A stretch of 64,000 bases of DNA from Neptuniibacter sp. CAU 1671 (GTDB taxonomy: Bacteria > Pseudomonadota > Gammaproteobacteria > Pseudomonadales > Balneatricaceae), in contig NZ_JARHUE010000005.1 in NCBI RefSeq assembly GCF_029222905.1, positions 220,816-284,815 on the forward strand, given 5' to 3'. The notes below the pieces were generated by a model. That model ran no database searches. It had not been told where the DNA came from and worked only from the letters and a program-made list of their open reading frames with translations. The position numbers and the translations under genes are program-made. Shown here piece by piece: positions 19,489-28,391 of this stretch (position 1 is its first letter; each line of letters starts with the position of its first letter).

Positions 19489-19564
19489 CAGCGCAGTGAA
19501 TTCAACTACCTTCCTCGCGGCTTAGTGACCGCTCCGGTATTTCACCAGACACAACTATTCCCCT

Positions 19565-19594
19565 GCACCCGTAGCTCAGGTGGATGGGGTAGCA
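19565..19594 (+). pseudogene. 5'-half fragment of tRNA-Arg, inverted relative to the intact gene
   Basis: Thirty bases beginning GCACCCGTAGCTCAGG match the first 30 bases of the intact tRNA-Arg(CCG) at 19635-19711 at 26 positions. The fragment is on the plus strand, the intact gene on the minus strand, with about 40 bases between it and the tRNA 3' end. After the D arm the similarity stops, so it cannot fold as a tRNA. Likely a remnant of an inverted duplication or element insertion at the tRNA. Confidence 0.75.
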
Positions 19595-19634
19595 CTAACC
19601 GAATAGAAACAAGGAGATAGGGGAGATAAAAAAG

Positions 19635-19711
19635 TGGCGCGCCCGGAGGGATTTGAACCCCCGACCAACAGGATCGGAACCTGCTACTCTATCCAGCTGA
19701 GCTACGGGCGC
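19635..19711 (-). tRNA. tRNA-Arg (anticodon CCG)
   Basis: Seventy-seven bases including an encoded CCA. Acceptor stem GCGCCCG pairs with CGGGCGC; D arm AGCTCAGCTGGATAGAGT; anticodon stem-loop GCAGG-TTCCGAT-CCTGT gives CCG, reading the arginine codon CGG; T arm has GGTTCAAATC. A promoter lies 21 bases upstream (minus strand). Confidence 0.95.
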
Positions 19712-19732
19712 ACGGGAATGTTTGCAGGCGGT

Positions 19733-19761
19733 ATTCTACCGATGCCGTCTTGCTTCGCCAA
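19733..19761 (-). promoter_or_regulatory. Sigma-70 promoter of tRNA-Arg
   Basis: On the minus strand TTGGCG and TAGAAT are separated by 17 bases, with the -10 ending 21 bases before the tRNA 5' end. Confidence 0.7.
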
Positions 19762-19801
19762 GGAAAAATCACATTAAGTTCCAGAGCAACGCCTTTGGCA
19801 C

Positions 19802-20020
19802 TCAGTAGAGCGTTTTTGCCCCTTTGCGTTGAATGCCGGGCACGATTACATCCCAGGTTTGACTGGGCTTGTGAAACGCCAAAAAAGCCTGGCATTGCTG
19901 ACATCGATACACGGACTGACTGGGAATTTCACTGAGGAGGCGAAGACTGGTGCCTTCAGAAGAGTTTTGAGCGTTGGAAAAGCAGGCGCAGGGGGCCGGT
20001 TGATGGGCTGGTTGCAGCAT
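19802..20020 (-). CDS. Possible small zinc-ribbon-like protein
   Basis: Seventy-two-codon frame with an ATG preceded by a weak GTGAGAG site. The C-terminal half, VYRCQQCQAFLAFHKPSQTW, has a CxxC pair in a zinc-ribbon-like context, but only one such pair is obvious (another CAC lies near residue 11). No family recognised. It fills part of a 590-base gap between the tRNA and the cytochrome gene; it may be spurious. Confidence 0.3.
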   Translation of the reverse strand: MLQPAHQPAPCACFSNAQNSSEGTSLRLLSEIPSQSVYRCQQCQAFLAFHKPSQTWDVIVPGIQRKGAKTLY

Positions 20021-20149
20021 TGTGCTCTCACTGTCCGCGAAGAATTAGACCATAGTATAAGACCCCTGTTTCGCTTTCCGCCAGTGAAAAACCACACTTT
20101 TTAGCATTTTTTTTGACCCAAAGTAGGTTGCTTGCGGCCAAAGCCCCAT

Positions 20150-20177
20150 TTGAGTTGTGCTTATTTGTCGTTATAAT
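20150..20177 (+). promoter_or_regulatory. Sigma-70 promoter candidate for cytochrome c5
   Basis: TTGAGT and TATAAT with a 16-base spacer. It lies 127 bases before the GTG start, leaving a moderately long leader. Confidence 0.55.
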
Positions 20178-20304
20178 TCGCAGCCGATGAAACTTTAAGC
20201 ATCCAAGCCTGTATAAACGCCTCTGCATTTGCGCGGCTTTTGCCCTGGCATCCCTCAGGCGATGTTGAACATTTTACAATTTGAGCGATTAAGAGGTCGT
20301 GACT

Positions 20305-20724
20305 GTGAAAAAAATCACTTCTGTACTGTTTGCGCTAGGACTGAGCATCTTCCTGGGCACTTCAGCTCAGGCTGCTAACGACGACGCTGCTGTCGTTGAG
20401 CGTATCAAAGCTGTTGGTTCCGTATGTATCGAAGGCGACACCAGCTGTGGTGGCGCGGCTCCTGTAGCGGCAGCTTCAGGCGGTACCCGTACCGGTGAAG
20501 AGATCTACAACGGCAAATGTGCAGGCTGTCATGCGACCGGCGCTGCTGGCGCGCCGAAATACGGCACCAGTGACTGGGCTGAGCGTGGTTCTAAAGGTTT
20601 GGGCGCGCTGCTGGAAAGCGCCATTAACGGCCTGAACGCTATGCCACCACGTGGTCTGTGTGCTGACTGTTCTGATAAAGAACTGCGTAACGCCATCAAA
20701 TACATGGTTGAAAGCGCCAAGTAA
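20305..20724 (+). CDS. Cytochrome c5 family periplasmic monohaem cytochrome
   Basis: 139 aa electron-transfer protein. Signal peptide MKKITSVLFALGLSIFLGTSAQA; haem motif CAGCH (Cys72, Cys75, His76); axial Met113 in NAMPPRG; and the cytochrome c5-specific C-terminal pair GLCADC (Cys119/Cys122), which forms a disulfide in that family. An additional N-terminal pair (Cys41/Cys48) could form a second disulfide. A GTG six bases further upstream is also in frame, but AAGAGG is correctly spaced only for the GTG at 20305. Terminator follows directly. Confidence 0.93.
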   Translation: MKKITSVLFALGLSIFLGTSAQAANDDAAVVERIKAVGSVCIEGDTSCGGAAPVAAASGGTRTGEEIYNGKCAGCHATGAAGAPKYGTSDWAERGSKGLGALLESAINGLNAMPPRGLCADCSDKELRNAIKYMVESAK

Positions 20725-20737
20725 TTTCGAGATTGCT

Positions 20738-20767
20738 AAAAAAGGCCGCGAATGCGGCCTTTTTTTG
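20738..20767. terminator. Bidirectional terminator, cytochrome c5 / rep
   Basis: AAAGGCCGC-GAAT-GCGGCCTTT stem with a preceding A run and following T7; lies between convergent genes. Confidence 0.9.
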
Positions 20768-20775
20768 TGTCTGAA

Positions 20776-22785
20776 TCAATCAAACATATTTTTCAGACTG
20801 TTTAGCGTGGCGTTACCCCGGCGTTGATTGGCAACCTGGCAACGCTCACCCAAACCTTCCACTTCGAGATCTTCCGGCGGCAGTTCGTCCAGAAAACGAC
20901 TTGGAACACAGTCTACTTTTTCACCATACTGTTTGCGCTGTTTTGCCAGCGTGATGGTCAACGCACGCTTGGCCCGGGTGATACCCACATACGCCAGCCG
21001 TCGTTCTTCTTCGATGTTATCGCTTTCAATGCTATTTCGGTGCGGTAGCAACTCTTCTTCCATACCCATCAGGAACACATAGGGAAATTCCAGCCCTTTA
21101 GAGGCATGCAGGGTCATCAATTGAACCCGGTTTGAATCGTCTTCCTCTTCCTGACGGTCCAGCATATCCAGCAGTACCAGTCGGGTAATGGCTTCCTCAA
21201 TGCCCGCATCCGGGTCATCTTCCTGCAGGCGTTCCAGCGTTGAGCGCAGTGAATCCAGCAGAAAGCCGACATTCTGAATTCGCTTTTCAGCCATGGCATC
21301 ACTGGTGCTGTTTTCAGCAATCCAGCCTTCATAATCCATATCACGCATCATCTCTGTGATCGCTTCTATCGGATCATGCTCATAACACTGCTTGAGAATA
21401 TGCTGCATCCACTGGCAAAAACGTCTTAAACGCTGAACCGCATTGGCCGGCATCACCTGTTCAAGGCCCAGCTCACCACAGGCATCAAACATGCTGATCT
21501 GGCGCTCCAGCGCATAAGAACCCAGTTTCTGCAGCGTACTAGGGCCTATTTCACGCCGGGGCAGATTGATAATACGCAGAAAGGCATTGTCATCATCCGG
21601 GTTAATAAGCACCTTCAGATAACTCATCAGGTCTTTGATTTCGGTGCGGGCAAAAAACGAGGTGCCGCCACTGAGTTTGTAGGGCACCTGATACTGCTGC
21701 AGTTTGATCTCCAGCAAGCGGGCCTGAAAGTTACCCCGGTACAGTATCGCCATATCGCGAAAGGCGACCGTGTTCCGCAGATGCAGATCAAGGATCTCCA
21801 TGGCGATGCGCTCGCACTCAGCCTCTTCATTGGCATTGTGCAGCACGCGGATCGGATCCCCCATGCCCATCTCACTCCATAACTGCTTCTCAAAGACATG
21901 GGGATTATTGGCGATCAGTGTATTGGCGGCTTTCAGGATCCGGCTGGTCGAACGGTAATTCTGCTCCAGCTTGATCACTTTCAGGCTGGGAAAGTCCTGC
22001 TGCAATTGAGCCAGGTTTTCAGGTCGCGCGCCGCGCCAGGCATAGATCGACTGATCATCATCACCCACCACCGTCAATGCACCGCGGGTCCCCACCAGCT
22101 GTTTGACCAAGCGGTATTGGGAGAGGTTGGTGTCCTGATACTCATCTACCAGCAGATATCGCAGGCGGTTTTGCCAACGCTCAAGCGCATCCGGCTGCGA
22201 GGCAAACAAACGCACCGGGATCAGAATCAGATCATCAAAGTCCACAGCATTGTAGGCCCGCAGATGGGTTTCGTAGGCTTCATAAGCCCGGGCTGCGAGA
22301 ATCTCCAGCGGCAGTTGGGCACGACTCAGCGCCGTGTCCGGATCTACCATGTCGTTTTTCCAGTTTGAGATCTGGTGCTGGACGGCATCGACCTGGTCCG
22401 TCTCTTCGTTGTTATGCAGCATCAGATCGCGCAGCAGCGCCTTGCTATCCTGCGCGTCAAAAATTGAAAAGCCCGGTTTAAAACCCAGCAGCTTGTGCTC
22501 GCGCCGGATAATGGTCATGCCCAGATTATGAAAGGTGGCTACAGTCAGACCGCGTGAAGGCTGGCCTTCCAACAGGCTGCTGACGCGCTCTTTCATCTCG
22601 CGGGAGGCTTTATTGGTAAAGGTGACGGCTGCAATATTGGCCGGTCTGATACCGCACTCATTCACCAGATAGGCAATTTTTTGCGTGATCACACTGGTCT
22701 TGCCCGAGCCTGCCCCAGCCAGCACCAGTAGAGGGCCGTTGATATATTTCACAGCGTCACGCTGTCGGGCATTAAGGTGTTTCAC
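20776..22785 (-). CDS. rep: ATP-dependent DNA helicase Rep
   Basis: UvrD/Rep-family 3'-5' SF1A helicase that helps forks pass proteins and restarts stalled forks. 669 aa, matching Rep. Helicase motifs are intact: Walker A AGAGSGKTSV, motif Ia AAVTFTNKASREM, motif II VDEYQDTN, motif III VGDDDQSIYAWRGA, motif IV EQNYRS, and motifs V/VI in LMTLHASKGLEFP and AYVGITRAKR. The start is GTG (MKHLNARQRDAV). Monocistronic, divergent from the EAL protein gene. Confidence 0.96.
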   Translation of the reverse strand: MKHLNARQRDAVKYINGPLLVLAGAGSGKTSVITQKIAYLVNECGIRPANIAAVTFTNKASREMKERVSSLLEGQPSRGLTVATFHNLGMTIIRREHKLLGFKPGFSIFDAQDSKALLRDLMLHNNEETDQVDAVQHQISNWKNDMVDPDTALSRAQLPLEILAARAYEAYETHLRAYNAVDFDDLILIPVRLFASQPDALERWQNRLRYLLVDEYQDTNLSQYRLVKQLVGTRGALTVVGDDDQSIYAWRGARPENLAQLQQDFPSLKVIKLEQNYRSTSRILKAANTLIANNPHVFEKQLWSEMGMGDPIRVLHNANEEAECERIAMEILDLHLRNTVAFRDMAILYRGNFQARLLEIKLQQYQVPYKLSGGTSFFARTEIKDLMSYLKVLINPDDDNAFLRIINLPRREIGPSTLQKLGSYALERQISMFDACGELGLEQVMPANAVQRLRRFCQWMQHILKQCYEHDPIEAITEMMRDMDYEGWIAENSTSDAMAEKRIQNVGFLLDSLRSTLERLQEDDPDAGIEEAITRLVLLDMLDRQEEEDDSNRVQLMTLHASKGLEFPYVFLMGMEEELLPHRNSIESDNIEEERRLAYVGITRAKRALTITLAKQRKQYGEKVDCVPSRFLDELPPEDLEVEGLGERCQVANQRRGNATLNSLKNMFD

Positions 22786-22978
22786 TATACCAACTCAGGA
22801 AATGATTAAAGTTTTAATTACCAAGGCCGAATGCATAAAGACAGGTGATGGTGTTTATACCACGTTCAGCTGTTCGCGGGCCCAGGCATCAGGCCCGACG
22901 CTATTATGACATGTATAAAGAAAGTGGGGCAGCCATCTGACTGAAGTTGGCACTTCAGTCGTTGTACGGGAAGGGGTT

Positions 22979-24754
22979 ATGTACCAGGCTCGAGGCCATA
23001 CAGCTCAGGATCTGCAAAAGATCTTGCTGATCGACGTTGATCGGGTCAGCAAGTCTATTATGCGTTCTTTGGTCAAGACCACCCACAAAAACCGGCTGAC
23101 CATCACAACCTCATTGCGTGACGGTGTTGCCTGCCTCCGACAGGGTCAGTATTCAGTGCTGATGTTTGCGGGTAAGCAACTCGGTAAGAAATACCCTCAG
23201 GCGATCAGCCGACTCTCTCAACTGGTGCCTAACACCCCGATCATTGCACTGGGCGAACATATCTCTGAAACAGAAGGGGAGAGGCTACTCAAAGCCCGCG
23301 CGTTTGATTACGTCTCAGTCACACAGTTTTCGCCTGAGCTGCTCGACCGCGCTCTGCGCCACGCCATAAACAGCCATCACCAAAGTCGTTTGATCCAGCA
23401 ATTACGCGATACGGATCCACTGACCGGCGTAGGCAATCGGCTGCTGTTTCGACGCACGCTGGAAAGCAAACTTGCCGCGCATGAAGAGAATGGCAATCGT
23501 CTGGCCGTCATCTCAATCGATATTAATAACTTCCGCTCGCTTAACAGTAGTTTTGGCCAGCACAATGGTGACCTCATTGTGATTGAACTGGCCGAGCGGA
23601 TTCGTAATGCATTCAGCCCCTGCGAAGTGGTTGCACGCCTGAGCAGCGATGAGTTCGGTCTGATTATCGAGACCTCACCGTTTGAGAATGTTGAAGAGTT
23701 TGTGACACAGAAGCTGCGTCAGTTCATCAACGATATGCAGCAACCCTTTCATTTCAACCACCAGCAACTGCAGGTGTGCAGCTCCATCGGCATCGCCATC
23801 AGTCCGGGCCATGGCCGTGATGGTGAAACCCTGCTGCAAAATTCAGTGCTGGCGCGCCAGGCCAGTAAAGAGAATTTCAATACCAGCTACAGTTTCTACC
23901 ATCAGAAAATGGCACCGGGCCGCGATCTTTACTCTGAGCTGGCACCCGAGATTGCTCATGCACTGCGTGGTAACCAATTTATTCTGCATTATCAGCCACA
24001 GATCAATCTGCTGACCGGACGAATTGAGGGGGCAGAAGCCCTGATCCGCTGGCAACACCCGAAACGCGGCCTGCTAATGCCAAATGAGTTTATCCCGATC
24101 TGTGAGCAGGCCGGTCTGATTGTACCGATTGGTTATTGGGTTATTCATCAGGCCTGTATCCATCTTCAGCAACTGAAGGCCGAAGGCATTGATATGCGCC
24201 ACTTTGGCGTCAACCTGTCGTTCCGCCAGTTTGGTGACGATAAACTGGTGCCAACCATCAAGCGGATTCTCAACAAAACGCAGGTTGATACCCGGGCGCT
24301 GGTCTTTGAGTTAACTGAATCGGCCCTGCACAAAGACGAAGAGCATGTACTTGCCTGCCTGGAAAGCCTGTCGGAAACCGGCGTTTCCTTCTCGCTGGAT
24401 GATTTTGGTACCGGTTATTCTTCCTTCTCCCTGCTACAAAAACTGCCAATTGATACCATCAAAATCGACCGTTCCTTTATCACCGATGTGACCACCTGTG
24501 CTGACGATGCCGAAATCGTCAGAACCATCATCAATCTGGCCCACAATATGGGCAAAGGTGTTATCGCAGAAGGCGTGGAACGTCAGGAACAACTGGATTT
24601 TCTGGTCGAGCATCAGTGCGATATGGTGCAGGGTTACTTCTTCAGTCGCCCAGTTGACTTCGATACCTTCCGTCATACCGTGCGCCAGTGCGCCAATGAC
24701 AATCAGATGGAAATGGTTATCGAAGATTATGAAATTGAAGCACAGGCACTATAA
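22979..24754 (+). CDS. Pseudo-receiver / degenerate GGDEF / EAL protein (c-di-GMP phosphodiesterase)
   Basis: 591 aa, cytoplasmic. Residues about 15-135 have a receiver-like fold (KILLIDVDRVSKSIMRSL) but the phosphoacceptor Asp strand reads YSVLMFAGKQ, so it is probably not phosphorylated. The GGDEF domain (about 140-300) has SSDEF (residues ~222-226) in place of GGDEF and is predicted to be inactive as a cyclase or to act as a GTP sensor. The EAL domain (about 320-580) is intact: EALIRWQHP near residue 353, FELTESALH, DDFGTGYSS near 475 and AEGVERQEQ. The likely net activity is c-di-GMP hydrolysis. Its last codons overlap the convergent comM by six bases. GGAAGGGG ribosome site. Confidence 0.9.
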   Translation: MYQARGHTAQDLQKILLIDVDRVSKSIMRSLVKTTHKNRLTITTSLRDGVACLRQGQYSVLMFAGKQLGKKYPQAISRLSQLVPNTPIIALGEHISETEGERLLKARAFDYVSVTQFSPELLDRALRHAINSHHQSRLIQQLRDTDPLTGVGNRLLFRRTLESKLAAHEENGNRLAVISIDINNFRSLNSSFGQHNGDLIVIELAERIRNAFSPCEVVARLSSDEFGLIIETSPFENVEEFVTQKLRQFINDMQQPFHFNHQQLQVCSSIGIAISPGHGRDGETLLQNSVLARQASKENFNTSYSFYHQKMAPGRDLYSELAPEIAHALRGNQFILHYQPQINLLTGRIEGAEALIRWQHPKRGLLMPNEFIPICEQAGLIVPIGYWVIHQACIHLQQLKAEGIDMRHFGVNLSFRQFGDDKLVPTIKRILNKTQVDTRALVFELTESALHKDEEHVLACLESLSETGVSFSLDDFGTGYSSFSLLQKLPIDTIKIDRSFITDVTTCADDAEIVRTIINLAHNMGKGVIAEGVERQEQLDFLVEHQCDMVQGYFFSRPVDFDTFRHTVRQCANDNQMEMVIEDYEIEAQAL

Positions 24755-26257
24755 GCTGGATTTCAGACCTGAGCGATAACTCAACGCCTCCAGCAGATCC
24801 GCCTCCATAATCTTTTCCCGCTGTGCCAGATCAGCAATGGTCCTCGCCACCCGTAAAATACGATGGTAAGCCCGCGCAGATAAGCCCAGTGTTTCCAAAG
24901 CCCCCGCTAGCATTAACTGATCCTCCCGACTTAACTGACAATGCTGTTCCAGCATCCTGCCGCTTAACTGCCGGTTGGCACAGCCCTGACGCGCCAATTG
25001 CAGTTGCCGTGCCTGAATCACGCGCTCACGCACCACAGCGGTAGGTTCATGCGCTGGAGCATCGGACAACAGATCTTCTTTGGGCAGAGCACGCACCGAC
25101 AGTTGCAGATCAATCCGATCAAGCAGGGGGCCTGACAACCGTGACTGATAACGCCGCACCTGATCCGATCCGCACTGACAACGCCCGGAGCCATCAGCAA
25201 AGTAACCACAGGGGCAGGGGTTCATGGCGGCAACCAGTTGAAACTGAGCAGGAAAGGCTGCCTGGCGTGCCGCTCGAGATATCACAATTTCACCGGCTTC
25301 CAGAGGTTCGCGCAGCACTTCCAACACACTGCGGCTAAACTCCGGCAGTTCATCCAGAAACAGGACACCATGATGGGCCAGCGAGATCTCACCCGGTCGC
25401 GGCAAACTGCCGCCACCCACCAGCGCCACAGCAGAGGCGGTATGGTGCGGCGCCCGAAAAGGTCTCTGATAGTGCAGTTGTACCTGTTCGGCTCGGCCAG
25501 CTACAGAATGAACCGCAGCCACCTCTATTTGTTCTTTTTCGGTTAAGGGCGGCATCAAACCGGTCAAACGCTGCGCCAGCATGCTTTTACCACTACCCGG
25601 TGCGCCTGAAAACAATAGGTTATGCCCACCGGCCGCCGCCAGCTCCAACGCCCGTTTCGCCTGAATCTGACCTTTTACGTCGGCCAGATCAGGCAAAACC
25701 TGTTCGAACGATGCTCTTTCCAGTGGACTTACCAGAGGTAGTAACTGCTCACTTACAAGATGCGCACAGACTTTCAGCAGATGATCAGCAGCATGGGCGG
25801 TGAGTTCGCGCACCAGACCGGCCTGCTCAGCCCCGGTAACCGGTAAAATCAGCTTGCGAGCGGCCGTCTGACAGGACAACGCCGCAGGTATCACCCCTTC
25901 AATTGGTCGCAGCTCACCTGACAGTGCCAACTCGCCAAGAAACTCATACTGATCAATCTCAGGCGCATTCAGCTGGCCGCTGGCCACCAGAATACCAATC
26001 GCGATGGCGAGATCATAACGTCCGCCCTCTTTGGGCAGATCAGCCGGTGCCAGATTAACGGTGAGTCGACGCTGGGGAAACTCAAAACCGGCATTCAGCA
26101 GAGCACTGCGGACCCGCTCACGGCTCTCTTTTACGGCGGTTTCTGGTAAGCCAACGATGGCAAAGGAGGGCAGTCCGCCCGACAGGTGAACTTCAACAGT
26201 GACTGGAGGTGCAGAGATACCCACCAGCGCCCGAGTATGGATAGTGGCAAGCGACAT
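24749..26257 (-). CDS. comM: YifB/ComM family AAA+ ATPase (Mg-chelatase-like)
   Basis: 502 aa hexameric helicase family; ComM promotes branch migration during integration of transforming DNA. It has the family N-terminal domain (LPSFAIVGLPETAVKESRERV, then GELALSGELRPIEG), the Walker A GAPGSGKSMLAQRL, Walker B LFLDELPEF, and a cysteine cluster CPCGYFADGSGRCQCG. The ATG has a GGAAGG site. The 3' end overlaps the convergent EAL gene by six bases, an arrangement that forces antisense overlap of the two transcripts. Confidence 0.95.
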   Translation of the reverse strand: MSLATIHTRALVGISAPPVTVEVHLSGGLPSFAIVGLPETAVKESRERVRSALLNAGFEFPQRRLTVNLAPADLPKEGGRYDLAIAIGILVASGQLNAPEIDQYEFLGELALSGELRPIEGVIPAALSCQTAARKLILPVTGAEQAGLVRELTAHAADHLLKVCAHLVSEQLLPLVSPLERASFEQVLPDLADVKGQIQAKRALELAAAGGHNLLFSGAPGSGKSMLAQRLTGLMPPLTEKEQIEVAAVHSVAGRAEQVQLHYQRPFRAPHHTASAVALVGGGSLPRPGEISLAHHGVLFLDELPEFSRSVLEVLREPLEAGEIVISRAARQAAFPAQFQLVAAMNPCPCGYFADGSGRCQCGSDQVRRYQSRLSGPLLDRIDLQLSVRALPKEDLLSDAPAHEPTAVVRERVIQARQLQLARQGCANRQLSGRMLEQHCQLSREDQLMLAGALETLGLSARAYHRILRVARTIADLAQREKIMEADLLEALSYRSGLKSSL

Positions 26258-26304
26258 AACTTCCTTCCCTGGAAGTGAATGGACACATAACGATCAGCAA
26301 CAGC

Positions 26305-27948
26305 TTAGTGTTCTACCGCCAGATGTGCCAGCAACTGCTCTAAACTCAGCGGCAAACCAAAATAACGTCCCTGCATCAGCATACAGCCCTGACCCATCAG
26401 CTCACCACGCTGACCAGCGGTAGCAACACCATCGGCCAGCACCTCGATACCCAGCCGGTCAGCCATATGCAACACACTGCGTATCTGCTTCTGCCGCATA
26501 GTGTCGCCACTCATATTCGTCACCAGATCCGCATCCAGCCGAATAATATCCGGATGGATATCTTTTAATTGTTCCAGATCCGGCATTTTGCGGGAAAAAC
26601 CACTCAGGGAGAGCAACGCATCAGAGGTGAGCACATCAAACAACAGGCCCTCTTTTTCCTGAGCAGTCTCAAGATCGATATCCAGCAGGATTGCACCTGC
26701 CATCTGATACTTCTGTAACAGTGCCAGCCAGCGCTGAGCATCATCTTCGGCTTTCAACTGCTGCTTTTCCAGCCTGAGGGATATAAAGCGAAGTCCGGGA
26801 TAACGTTCCCAGATCAGATTAAAGGATTGCAGTTCCTGCGCCAGCCAACTCTCGTACTTACGCACAGAACCTGCACCCTGCAATAGTGAAGAAAAACCAC
26901 TGAAAGGTACCTGACCTAACTCTTCATGCTGCCAGATAGGTGCCGCATGCACCGCCACCACCTGATGATTATGCAGGCTGTACACCGGCAGGAAACACAT
27001 CTGTAAATGGCCTGCATCCAGCGCCATCACCAGATCTTCTTCATGCAGAATCTGCGGCCCCTTACTCAACTCGAGCAGCGGGTTATAGACTCTGAAGGTA
27101 TTGCGGCCACCCTGTTTGGCGGCGTACATGGCGACATCGGCCTTTTTCACCAGATCCCGTGCACGGTTGCCGTGCTCAGGGGTCATGGCAATGCCCACAC
27201 TGCCACTGATAAAGATTTCCCGGTGGTCCACCATAATGCCGTGGCCCAACTGCTCTACCACCTGCTGCGCAATGCGCGTGGCGGTCTCAACACCGTCCAT
27301 GCAGGGCACCAGCATGACAAATTCGTCACTGTTCAGACGCGCCAGGGAATTGGGCATCGGCGCTACAGAACCCAACCTCCGGGCCACTTCCTGCAACAGT
27401 CCATCACCCACTTCACGCCCCAGGGTATCGTTGATCCACTTGAAACGATCAAGGTCGATCAGCAGCACTGCCATCTGCTCTTTAATCTCGGCGGCACGCT
27501 GCAACCGGGCATCCATCACATCACGAAATCGATCCCAACTCGGCAACTGTGTCAGCTCATCATAATGGACCGGCTCGGCCTGCAGCGTGATCGCGGTTTT
27601 CAGCGGGCTGATATCAAAAAACTGTGCCGCATAACCCATCAGCCGGCCTTCATCCCAGAGGCAGCAGATCGACAACCAGACCGGGTAAACAGTGCCGTCC
27701 TTATGCTGTTGCCAGAGTTCCCCCTGCCAGCTACCGTTACTGCGCAAGGCTGGCCAGAGCACCTCATAGACCTGCATATTGAGTGCTTCTGCCGCCAGAA
27801 TATGGGCTTTTTCGCCCACCACTTCGGCAAAGCTGTAACCTGTGATTCGTTCAAACGCGGGGTTTACCCGAATAATATTGCTGTCACTGTCAGTAATGAC
27901 CATCGCCTGCGGCGATTGCAGGAAGAACTGCTGTTCAGGTAGTTCCAT
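26305..27948 (-). CDS. PAS-GGDEF-EAL protein with degenerate catalytic motifs
   Basis: 547 aa, no membrane segments. PAS domain about residues 1-125 (VNPAFERITGYSFAEVVG, with a PAC-like WQQHKDGTVYPVWLS strand), GGDEF about 130-290 with NSDEF instead of GGDEF, and an EAL-like domain about 300-540 in which the EALIRW motif is replaced by VHAAPIW and the DDFGTGYSS loop is unrecognisable. Neither cyclase nor phosphodiesterase activity is expected; a signal-reading or protein-docking role is inferred. It follows ubiK by 11 bases and may be co-transcribed with it. Confidence 0.88.
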   Translation of the reverse strand: MELPEQQFFLQSPQAMVITDSDSNIIRVNPAFERITGYSFAEVVGEKAHILAAEALNMQVYEVLWPALRSNGSWQGELWQQHKDGTVYPVWLSICCLWDEGRLMGYAAQFFDISPLKTAITLQAEPVHYDELTQLPSWDRFRDVMDARLQRAAEIKEQMAVLLIDLDRFKWINDTLGREVGDGLLQEVARRLGSVAPMPNSLARLNSDEFVMLVPCMDGVETATRIAQQVVEQLGHGIMVDHREIFISGSVGIAMTPEHGNRARDLVKKADVAMYAAKQGGRNTFRVYNPLLELSKGPQILHEEDLVMALDAGHLQMCFLPVYSLHNHQVVAVHAAPIWQHEELGQVPFSGFSSLLQGAGSVRKYESWLAQELQSFNLIWERYPGLRFISLRLEKQQLKAEDDAQRWLALLQKYQMAGAILLDIDLETAQEKEGLLFDVLTSDALLSLSGFSRKMPDLEQLKDIHPDIIRLDADLVTNMSGDTMRQKQIRSVLHMADRLGIEVLADGVATAGQRGELMGQGCMLMQGRYFGLPLSLEQLLAHLAVEH

Positions 27949-27959
27949 GGAGTGCCCGT

Positions 27960-28202
27960 TCAGGAATTGGATGAGTCTGAAGCTTGCATAGCCGCCAATT
28001 GTGCTTCCAGCGCATCGACCTTTTCACGGGTGCGCTGTAAAACGGCCTTCTGAGCATCAAACTCCTCCCGTGTGACCAAGTCAAGCCTGCTAAAGGCAGA
28101 TTGCAGCATCTGCTTGACCTGCGCCTGGGTACTCCCGGTCTGACCGGACACCATCTGCCCCAGCTGCTCAGCCAGTCCTTCTATAAATGCCTGATTAATC
28201 AT
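27960..28202 (-). CDS. ubiK: Ubiquinone biosynthesis accessory factor UbiK (YqiC/BMFP family)
   Basis: 80 aa coiled-coil protein that assists the soluble ubiquinone-synthesis complex through UbiJ. The conserved segment SRLDLVTREEFDAQKAVLQRTREKVDALE is diagnostic, and the C-terminus is a predicted coiled coil. Of two nearby ATGs I chose 28202 (MINQAF), which has GGAG at correct spacing; the one at 28208 touches that site. Confidence 0.92.
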   Translation of the reverse strand: MINQAFIEGLAEQLGQMVSGQTGSTQAQVKQMLQSAFSRLDLVTREEFDAQKAVLQRTREKVDALEAQLAAMQASDSSNS

Positions 28203-28391
28203 GGTCATCTCCGTGTTCGGTTATCTCTATTGCTTGCACTATATCAATTCACACTGAGCGATAAAATGCGGCAAAAATGCGCACCAAAACCGAACATTGG
28301 CTATTTTTTGTGCATTATTATGATGCGTTTAGTCTTAGGGTTAATCATTAAAAATGGCTAACCTATTGATTTTAAATACCACAAAGAAAGA

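Larger units (their letters stand above)
19762..20304. other. Long intergenic region, tRNA-Arg / cytochrome c5
   Basis: Over 500 bases with no secure gene. Besides the doubtful small frame on the minus strand, the right part has a run of T (20105-20115 region) and a promoter for the cytochrome gene. Several overlapping open frames on both strands are mutually shadowing. Confidence 0.45.

Noticed and set aside
19565..19640. A second complete tRNA
   Set aside because: Similarity to tRNA-Arg ends after the D arm; no anticodon or T arm can be formed.
19829..20104. 91-codon plus-strand frame in the tRNA-cytochrome gap
   Set aside because: Overlaps the other-strand frame, no ribosome site, no family features.
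27007..27942. 311-codon open frame antisense to the PAS-GGDEF-EAL gene
   Set aside because: No family features, no ribosome site, and the opposite strand encodes a protein with clear domains.
28230..28330. NtrC binding sites upstream of the sigma-54 promoter
   Set aside because: Only half-site resemblances (TTGCACTATAT, GCACCA); no complete TGCACC-N5-GGTGCA palindrome.
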